Positions 57,040 through 64,000 of a stretch of 64,000 bases of DNA are shown here, one piece after another. The notes under the pieces are model-generated. The model was given only the letters and a program-made list of their open reading frames with translations, was not told the origin of the DNA and ran no database searches. The stretch is from the NCBI GenBank assembly GCA_944472155.2, contig OX235272.1:106956020-107020019 (forward strand). The letters run 5' to 3'. The stretch's first letter is position 1, and each line of letters starts with the position of its first letter. The translations under genes and the position numbers were made by a program. This DNA comes from Trichobilharzia szidati (Eukaryota > Platyhelminthes > Trematoda > Strigeidida > Schistosomatidae).

Positions 57040-57290
57040 GTTAATATTCTGGTTGACAGGCACATGGACTCATGTGAAAAATGGGCCAAATCCATTTTAT
57101 CTAACTCACGCCACCCTCTTCATTCACAACTCTCCCCTTGTATCTCATCAGGCAGAACCAGAAGCCTATATAGAAAAGTATATGCTCGCACTAGCAAGTA
57201 CAAAAACTCAACCATACCCTACTTGGCTCGTGTTCTGTGCGATAAAGAAAGCATTAGGCATGACACATATAACTTATTAAATAGTCAGTA
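57040..57290 (+). pseudogene. LINE C-terminal fragment with open frame
   Basis: HVKNGPNPFYLTHATLF in one frame, and in the other MDSCEKWAKSILSNSRHPLH, SQLSPCISSGRTRSLYRKVY and KNSTIPYLARVLCDKESIRH to a stop at 57291. The second frame aligns with 38985-39150. It is the C-terminal end of a Jockey/CR1-like protein, about 75 codons, with only the extreme 3' part retained. Confidence 0.5.
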
Positions 57291-58104
57291 GAACAATGGA
57301 CCTCGTCTTTCCAACTCATATCATTTATAGGTACAACATTTTCTTTCTTCTTCTTTTCTCTCTCTCTCTTTTTTCCGTTATGTGCTGCTTTGTTTCTTTC
57401 TTCCGCTTACGCCAGTAAATATGATAGCACCTACTTTTCTAACACCTTCAAACACTGTTCAACTTCGGCTTTACTACCGACATGCCAATATGTTGTTGTC
57501 ATAATGAACTGAGGTTTCCTTAATCTATGTAGAATTTTATTTATTGATAATGTACTAACTGGATGTAATACTGTAGTAAAAAAAAATGCTGAGAATTCCA
57601 TTCTGTATCACAAGTACTGTTTTGGAATAAAGCAAATTATTATTATTACTATTATTATTATTTTTAAATTATCCATGTTGATTACTCATAAGGTTTATGA
57701 GTATTTTTTGGTTGGCGATTGCTATACTACTGATATACCTCTTTGATGCTTCAGTATTAAGGGAAAAAACCAAACCCCGCTTTGAGCATGGTTGCATTTA
57801 AAATTCAGTGAATCATTATTTTTAACTTTTACTGAATCAAAATGTAGGAAAACTGTCATTTTATAACATTAGTGAATAGTCTTCTTCACATCTCCCAATT
57901 CTGTTGACTCTTCTGGTTATAATTTTTCATTACAATTTCCAAAAGTTCATCTCAAACATAATCAGCAGTGAGCAATGATAAGATTTATTATTTTTTTTAA
58001 TCGTGGCTAGCAGTGGAAGAATCCAAGGCGTACACTTCATTCTGTTTGAGACTTGTCGGCTGGGTGTGTTCCCATCGATATTCGAATTCATCCTCTGTCG
58101 TTTC

Positions 58105-58480
58105 AAATACCGAAGCCAAGGAGTACTGGACAGCTGCTTCACCCTCATCAGTATGCACTCACTGGGGTTCGGACCAAGGATCTTCCGGTTATGGGGCTAG
58201 CCCATAGACCATTCAGCCACTGGGACCCCCCAACGCAATGGTCCATGAATTCCAACTTCTGCTAATTCGTGAAATATTTGGAGCAACCATCAATCAATAT
58301 CACAGGCGAGTAACTGTCCTCTTGCCTGACCCTCTGGCGTCGTAACTAACTAGAAGTTCCTGGGTTCGAACCCTGGTGAGTGTGTACTATTGAAGAGTGT
58401 CAAACTAGGACGAAACAGCTATCCAGTACTCTCTGGTTTTCCAGTTGTTCTCTAACTAATGTCAGCTCGTGATTAGTCCT
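58105..58480. mobile_element. Inverted dimer of hammerhead SINEs
   Basis: 58105-58330 is a minus-strand copy with its stem II deleted (core ...CTGATGAGGGTGAAGCAG on the minus strand). 58340-58480 is a forward 3' part with box B GGGTTCGAACCC and ribozyme (58383-58430, ATTGAAGA core, GGACGAAAC intact). The tails face outward. Confidence 0.7.
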
Positions 58481-58744
58481 GCAAACTAACATATGGCGAA
58501 GAAAAAATACGCCGAAGCATTATCTACTGGGGCAGAAGAACCACCTTTTCAGCCATGGCTATCAATTATTATTATTATTATTTGTTTAAGTTATTTTGGT
58601 ATTTCCTGTTGGTTGATTTATATATTACACTGAATTGCTCAGTCTGCACTGCTAACTGCCATCAATTAAATAAAGTCATTGTTAACCTTTAGACCTCATC
58701 GAAATGTTTGTACAGGGTAGTCGATATGTCAACTGAGTGAGTGA

Positions 58745-58965
58745 CTGACTGAATTTCAACATTATTTATTTATTTTTAATTATTTTTGATTACAGCTTGA
58801 TTCCACACAGTATTTTTATGGTACAAGTATGGAATTTTCAGCATGGATATCGGTAGCCCAAATTTTGCAGGCCGACCATAGATATCAGGTGTGCGTCGGC
58901 AGGGGATCGAACCCCGTACCATATGCATGGTCAGCGAGAGTCCTAACCACTGTGCCACCGACGCA
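58745..58965 (-). mobile_element. tRNA-headed SINE with alternative tail, reversed
   Basis: The head 58893-58965 has acceptor ends GCGTCGG/CCGACGC and box B GGGTTCGATCCCC. The tail has TGGAATTTTCAGCATGG and ends in an (ATTT)n run. It is the same tail type as 53644-53830. It sits inside a family L LINE 3' end (58725-59045, minus), whose sequence resumes at CAGCAGTTCAAG on the right. Confidence 0.8.
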
Positions 58966-59059
58966 CACATAAGTACAGCAGTTCAAGTTACCATACTCTA
59001 TATCGCACATAAAGTAGAGGAAAGAGAGTAAAAATGGGATAGAATACGTAGGATTTACA

Positions 59060-59588
59060 ACAACACAAGATGATCAGCGTAAAGAAATAAACGTCCTATT
59101 CAAAATGTTACTCGACAACAGCTACCCAAAAAGAATTTATCAGAGATAATATAAAGAAGAGAAAAAAAGAGGGTAAAACCAGAGAATGACAAGAACCGAG
59201 GAAGGCAGAAAAAAAGCACAATCATTATACCATACAAAAATGGTACATCAGAGGCGTAATTCGAAGAAACCTCAACAATATTGGGATTCCCACCACGTTT
59301 AAACCAACGAATCTAATTAAAAATAAGATAAATCAACTGAAAGATCCCATAAAAATGATGCATAAAAATAATGTAATTTACAAAATATCTTGTGCTGAGT
59401 GTCCGACTAAATATGTCGGTCAAACGTCCAGATCACTCAAAATAAGAGTGAATGAACATGAACGCCTAACTAAAGGTCAACCAACAAGAACACAAGCTTA
59501 CAAGAATTTAGGAAGAAATTCATCTATAGCTGCATATGCATGGGACAAAAACCACAATATCGACTGGAACAATGTTTGTGTATTCTGA
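59060..59588 (+). pseudogene. PLE RT thumb, linker and GIY-YIG endonuclease
   Basis: The region reads EINVLFKMLLDNSYPKRIYQ, then (frame change) IRGVIRRNLNNIGIPTTFKP, LKDPIKMMHKNNVIYKISCA, ECPTKYVGQTSRSLKIRVNE and HNIDWNNVCVF to a stop at 59588. IYKISC...YVGQTSR is a well-preserved GIY-YIG signature; the nuclease nicks DNA to prime Penelope insertion. One frameshift near 59160 separates it from the thumb. Confidence 0.8.
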
Positions 59589-59924
59589 AAACTAACATGA
59601 ACAAATGGAAACAGAGACTTATAACAGAATCTATATTCACATTAAGGTCACACCGGATACATGTAACAAGGATGACTCAGCAGCACAACTGTCAACAACC
59701 TGGAATATAATTCTGAATACACAAAAATAAATGAACAAAAAAAAAGTACTATATATATGAGTACAAATCATAAATGTGTGAATAAAAAAATTAAAAAAAC
59801 ACAACTCCAACAATTGGTGTGAACGCGGGCAGTAATTCTGCACGAAATATTACCAAAAAACAAAAACTTATCATTGTGTGTAAACTATTGAAATATAATT
59901 ATAATTTATTTCAATATTTGGTTC

Positions 59925-60275
59925 GTAAGGATTAGTTTTGTTTTTACGAGTTGATCACGGATTGATATCAGTTAGAGAACCATTGGAAACCAGACAGTAT
60001 TGGACAGCTGTTTCGTCCCACTTTGGGACTCATCGGCAGTACACACCCACTGCCAGGGGTCGTGCCCAGCACCTTCCGGTTACAAGGCAAGCTCGTATAC
60101 CATTCAGCCACTGGGACCCGATACCCAATGGCCAGTGCATGAATTGTAACTTCTACCAATTCATGATTTAGCGCGACTGGCACCAACCAATGTCATCGGT
60201 GGGAAATCCATCCTCACACTTGACTGGATGGACCTCACTGGTCACGACTTCTCACTAGAACTCGAGGAAACTCCG
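59925..60275 (-). mobile_element. Hammerhead SINE, full length, single
   Basis: Reversed copy: tail GATTGATATCAGTTAGAG, ribozyme 60000-60050, box B in degenerate form, box A GGCTGAATGGTATACGAG, and a 5' end near CTAGTGAGAAGTCGTGACC. Stem II is perfect (GTCCCAAAGTGGGAC) with GAAAC, but the core reads CCGATGA. Confidence 0.75.
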
Positions 60276-60279
60276 TCCT

Positions 60280-61690
60280 GTAATTTATTTGATCTATTCC
60301 ACAATACTCAAACTTTTTACTGCCATTGATGATTTAAAGGAACTATACTGATGGGTAGAAATGTGCCTGCGGGGGCACGGAGAGGGGGGCGAATAGATAT
60401 GGAAGATCACATAAAAAAATTGAATGCGTCTACACTATCATTGAGAACGGCATTGATATATACAGACCTAATTTCCTATATTTCATTTTTACATGTGTTT
60501 GTACTTCGCTCACCCCACTTATCGATTTATGACCTGACTTTCTATCACCCTATTTATGACCTTTGGAATCCTATTGGTTGTTTACTGTCCTAATTTTTCA
60601 ATGACATTAATGCTTCCCAAGGTCATTTTAAAACATATATATACGCAAGCTCTGTCACCCTCTTTTGACTGTTATTTTGAGATAGTAAAAGCTCTCTTAC
60701 CAACGTCAAGTCTTCTTTGGTGTCTTATGGCCCGGCGACAATATTGCTGTTGTTGTTGGCGTGCGAATAGGACAGATTAGCTAGCGCATTAAAGTTAGTA
60801 TTCGTTCATAGTCTTCTAGGTCATAGTTCCGGTCATAAGAGATATATCAACAAACATGTGACATTTCAGTCCAGTGGATTTCAACCAACCAGACCGAAAT
60901 AACTGAAACAAATGTGAAGACGATGTGATTTAGTGTGCAATCACTTAGATTTCCACACACAAGGCTAATAAATCAAAGATACTATCGCGGAATAAATATA
61001 CGTCTCAAATTTTCTTTTTTACAATTCATGACAAATGATGAATGGTAGTAGGAGAGAAATTTCAGCACTTTATTTCGTGAATTCTCTTCAACTGCTTACA
61101 TCCTAAACAGAATCAATTATAAGTTACAAAATGGTGTCTGAACATACTCCTTTTTACAATGACTTCAAGTTATAGGTAGAGAGTATAAGCAACATAATTT
61201 CAAAGATAATGTAAGTAGACAATTATTTAGTGTTAAATAATCAATACAAAAAGAAAAGCAGAGTTATTTCGGTTCGCAGAAGCCATTGACATCGAAAGAC
61301 TTCGAGCCAACCTAAGTATACAGAAAGATAGTGTAACTAATCTCTCACTACCCTTGTAACCATAATTATTTTGTTCATGTGCTTTTGTGTTTTGCTCTGT
61401 TGCATACATATAACATCCAACTCAATCTTCATTTTGATTTTCACTCACTGAGTTGAACTCACTATTAAGTTTCGAAATCTACTAAATGAAGTTATTTCAT
61501 CTATTTTATAATTTTACTTCACCATTCACTATAATGTGTATAAATTGACTCTGTTGTTCTGTCTTTTATTTTGTCTCTAGTTCGTCCTTGTTTACAAACA
61601 AAATCTGAAGTTTACCTCCTTGTCTAATTACTATATAAATAGTTACTGATTTTAACACTAAATAATTGTCTACTTACATCATCTTTCTAC
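60280..61690. other. Unannotated part of the long intron
   Basis: AT-rich, with short frames only. 61215-61255 and 61640-61680 are inverted copies of a 25-30 base sequence (TAGACAATTATTTAGTGTTA), so a fold-back of about 460 bases is possible. No coding domain was recognised. Confidence 0.35.
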
Positions 61691-61699
61691 CTATAATTG

Positions 61700-62215
61700 A
61701 TTTGTTTACAGGACTTCATCATGAGTTGACATCGGTTAGAGAACCATTGGAAAACCAGCTGGGAGTACTGGACAGCTGTTTCCTCCTAGTTCTTCAGCAG
61801 TACGCACCCACCACCAGGTTTCGAATCCGCGACCTTCTGTTTACAAGGCAAGCTGGCTCATAGACCATTAAGCCACTGGACTCGATTCAATGGCCAGTGC
61901 ATGATTTCCAACTTCTGCCAATTCACGACATAGTGTCTTCGGCGAGTATTTGTCCTCACGCCCGACCTGCTGTACCCTACTGGTCACGACTTCCCACTAG
62001 AACCCCAGGTAACTACCTACCTAAATAGAGCCAGTCGCTAGTGAGCATCTCATCTCCTGGGCTCGAACCCCGGTGGGTGCGTACTGATGAAGAGTCCCAA
62101 ACTAGGATGAAACAGCTGTCCAGTACTCCCAGGTTTTCCACTGGTTCTCTAACCGATGTCAGCTCATGATGAAATCCTGTAACCAATCAATCAAATCCCT
62201 ACAAACCAATATAAT
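61700..62215. mobile_element. Inverted dimer of hammerhead SINEs
   Basis: 61700-62050 is a minus-strand full copy. 62055-62215 is a forward 3' part that begins at box B CTGGGCTCGAACCCC. The minus-strand ribozyme keeps CTGAAGA but has lost half of stem II; the forward one has ATGAAGA and GATGAAAC. It ends only about 130 bases before exon 5 of the plus-strand gene. Confidence 0.75.
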
Positions 62216-62343
62216 TGATTTATTTAGGATGTACGCAGTTGAAGAGAATCCATAAAGTAAAGTGAGGTCGTATTATCCTTCAAATATGTTCATTCTTTCT
62301 TTCTTTATATAAATATATATTATATAATTTTGTTTTTATCTAG

Positions 62344-62686
62344 TCAAGAAATCATCGATCAAAGTTATCTGCTCGTAGTACAATAACAACCGAAGGTACA
62401 ATAACTGAAATAACCTCTACAACTAATAATACTAATAATGAAAGGAAGGATGAATTAACTGCAATGAATCTTATCAATTTATCAAATCGTGCTAAAGCTT
62501 TATCCCTATACAGTTTCCCTTATATTATTAAAAGTGTAGAATTAAAAGCCAACAATCTGTATGAACGTAAAGCTAGACAAATGAGACAAGCTGTAGGCAG
62601 ACGTATGTATTCAGATGCTGAACGTAAAAATGCCTGTCTTCAACGTCAAATTAAAGAAGATATAATTTTATCCGAGAAAGTGAAAG
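62344..62686 (+). CDS. Unrecognised gene, exon 5 (coiled-coil, Arg/Lys-rich)
   Basis: The acceptor TTTTTATCTAG ends at 62343 and the reading frame is open in phase 0 from the first base, matching exon 4. It encodes a Thr/Asn-rich linker (TTNNTNN), then NLINLSNRAKALSLYSFPYI, KANNLYERKARQMRQAVGRR and DAERKNACLQRQIKEDIILS. This is a strongly charged helical segment typical of coiled-coil scaffold proteins. A donor AAAG|GTAATC lies at 62686/62687 (phase 1). If it is not used, the frame reads through an Asn run to a TAA at 62722-62724. No family was recognised; the gene probably continues to the right of the window. Confidence 0.65.
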
Positions 62687-62775
62687 GTAATCTTAATAAT
62701 AATAATAATAAAACTGATTCATAATTGATGATATTTTTGCGTTTTTAAAACTTTTGTCCTAGGATAAATCATAGA

Positions 62776-63115
62776 AAGTGAGAAGTCGTGACCAGTAGGG
62801 TGCAGCAGTTCGGGTGTGAGGACAAATACTCACCGAAGACATTGGCTAGCGGTCGCGCTATGTCGTGAATTGGTAGAAGTTGGAATTCATGGACTGACCA
62901 TTGGATCGGGTCTCAGTGGCTTAATGGTCTACGAGCTCGCTCGCCTTGTAACCAGAAGGTCCTGGGTTCGAACCGGCTGTGGTGGTTGCGTACTGATGAA
63001 GAGTCCCAAACTAGGCTGACGAAACAGCTATCTGTACAGTACTCCCAGCTAGTTTTCAAATGGTTCTCTAACTGATGAAATCCTGTAACCAATCAAACGA
63101 AAATCCCTAAAAAAC
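62776..63115 (+). mobile_element. Hammerhead SINE, full length, single
   Basis: 5' region AGAAGTCGTGACCAGTAGGG, box A GGCTTAATGGTCTACGAGC, box B GGGTTCGAACC, ribozyme 62990-63045 with ATGAAGA core and GACGAAACAG, tail to 63115. It follows exon 5 of the plus-strand gene by about 90 bases. Confidence 0.75.
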
Positions 63116-64000
63116 AATACTTGAATATCAAAGACGGAAAGATCAGTAATGCTGTAATAACACAATTTTCTTTTATGATCAAATACGCAGGTAAATGGAT
63201 CTGATGTGTTAGGTGGTCGGAGGCGCTCTTCATTCAGCAAGGTGGATCTACGAATATGAAGAAACCTATATCTTCCCAGGTTTGAATAGCTCAGGGGTAG
63301 CATTGGGTTGAGGGGTTGTTCACTTCCTTCATAGTTGCTGTGTGACAATAAATACGGAGTCTATGTACAAGGGTTCTTACCACTAGCCCTCAACCAACTT
63401 ACATTCATTCGACGTAAACCACGGTAACTAGTCATCATGTATCTTGGTAACCAATAGCGTAAAATTGACTGTTTTTAGATTCCCGTTAGCATTAAGGACT
63501 AGGCAGATGATACTGATTATGCCCCACTGACCAATCACCGTATACATGTTCCTATATACACGCTTTATTAGTCACAGAGACCATGAGAAAAGTAATATAG
63601 AATTAATATTTTAACAGAAGGCATTCAGATGATAAATATTCGAAGAAAAAGAAGGATATGATCTAGTGGTTCCTCCGAAATTGCGTTGCAATTACTCTGA
63701 TTAACAATAATAAAATGCTTGACGATTAATTAATTTATAGTGAGACTATCTTAGAGATAAGCTTACATTACAAAATGCTATTATTATTATTATTAGTGTA
63801 CTAGGTAATAAATGAATGGAGAATCGAAATCGGAGTCCCTGAAGGATTCGAATCAGTAACCTTTGAATTGGCATCATTTCAACATTTTGACACATTGTCG
63901 ACACTTTCATACTGGAAGCTGACCAGTTGCCAGTCTATAAAAAAATTAATTAACAGCAAGTACAAATAACTAATGAACCAACCCAGTAGGAACCGATTAT
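63116..64000. other. Right edge, nothing recognised
   Basis: A short tRNA-box-like phrase (TTTGAATAGCTCAGGGGTAG at 63281-63300) may be a fragment of the family B SINE. The rest is AT-rich without a convincing exon. Confidence 0.35.

Larger units (their letters stand above)
56780..59905 (+). mobile_element. PLE composite unit with inverted terminal repeats and nested insertions
   Basis: Left terminal repeat 56780-57015 and right repeat 59795-59905 are inverted copies over about 110 bases (TTCAATAGTTTACACACAAT against ATTGTGTGTAAACTATTGAA). The body keeps a PLE C-terminal region at 59060-59590. Between them lie a LINE end (57040-57290), a hammerhead SINE dimer (58105-58480) and a tRNA-headed SINE (58745-58965). 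Part of the interior (57300-58100, 59600-59790) is unrecognised AT-rich sequence. Confidence 0.5.
43183..62343 (+). other. 19 kb intron of the plus-strand gene, filled with transposable elements
   Basis: Inferred from phase-compatible exons 4 and 5. It contains PLEs, LINE tails and at least eight hammerhead-SINE loci in both orientations, described separately. The jump from 41-60 base introns to 19 kb within one gene is the known schistosome pattern of short 5' and long 3' introns. It is also possible that the exons at 43 kb and 62 kb belong to different genes. Confidence 0.5.

Noticed and set aside
62990..63045. Active hammerhead (CTGATGA read at 62992-62998)
   Set aside because: In register with stem I (GTACTG) and stem II (GTCC) the core is ATGAAGA; CTGATGA appears only by shifting two bases, which breaks stem I, and stem II is also damaged.

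Overview
The window looks like schistosome (blood fluke) genomic DNA: AT-rich and intron-dominated, with 41-60 base introns at the 5' end of one gene next to introns of 8-19 kb. It is packed with Sm-alpha-type hammerhead-ribozyme retroposons, Penelope-like elements (PLEs) and RTE/CR1-type LINEs. The species cannot be told from this sequence alone. Only two host genes could be recognised; most of the rest is transposon debris, much of it nested.

Positions 1-23,600 hold the 5' half of a VPS39/Vam6 orthologue on the minus strand. VPS39 is a HOPS-complex and late endosome/lysosome tethering subunit. Five exons are visible (23583-23094, 20688-20345, 11622-11173, 3014-2690, 626-366), all joined by GT-AG introns in compatible phase, and the gene runs off the left edge. 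The fourth exon contains a one-base frame break inside a trinucleotide run. The introns carry LINE 3' ends, PLE fragments with GIY-YIG endonuclease remnants, solo LTRs, tRNA-headed SINEs and an Sm-alpha element at 5.2-5.5 kb.

Positions 23,700-42,700 are intergenic. They contain a degraded but nearly complete CR1/Jockey-type LINE on the minus strand (about 33,290-28,030, with ORF1, endonuclease and YADD reverse transcriptase pieces). This is followed by an AT-rich stretch with nothing recognised (33.3-38.1 kb), a second LINE reverse-transcriptase fragment split by a hammerhead SINE, and PLE units flanked by inverted repeats.

Positions 42,710-62,690 carry the 5' part of an unrecognised plus-strand gene. 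Four small exons with tiny introns lie at 42.7-43.2 kb, then a 19 kb intron, then a coiled-coil-rich exon at 62.34-62.69 kb. The long intron contains PLEs, two convergent LINE tails and many hammerhead SINEs.

The most unusual pattern is the hammerhead-SINE family. At least six loci are head-to-head inverted dimers with tails outward. The ribozyme core is intact in only one copy with a full fold (12013-12058); nearly all the others carry one of two recurrent core lesions. Two further patterns stand out: the same tRNA-like SINE head is fused to two different tails, and PLE bodies are bracketed by inverted, not direct, terminal repeats.
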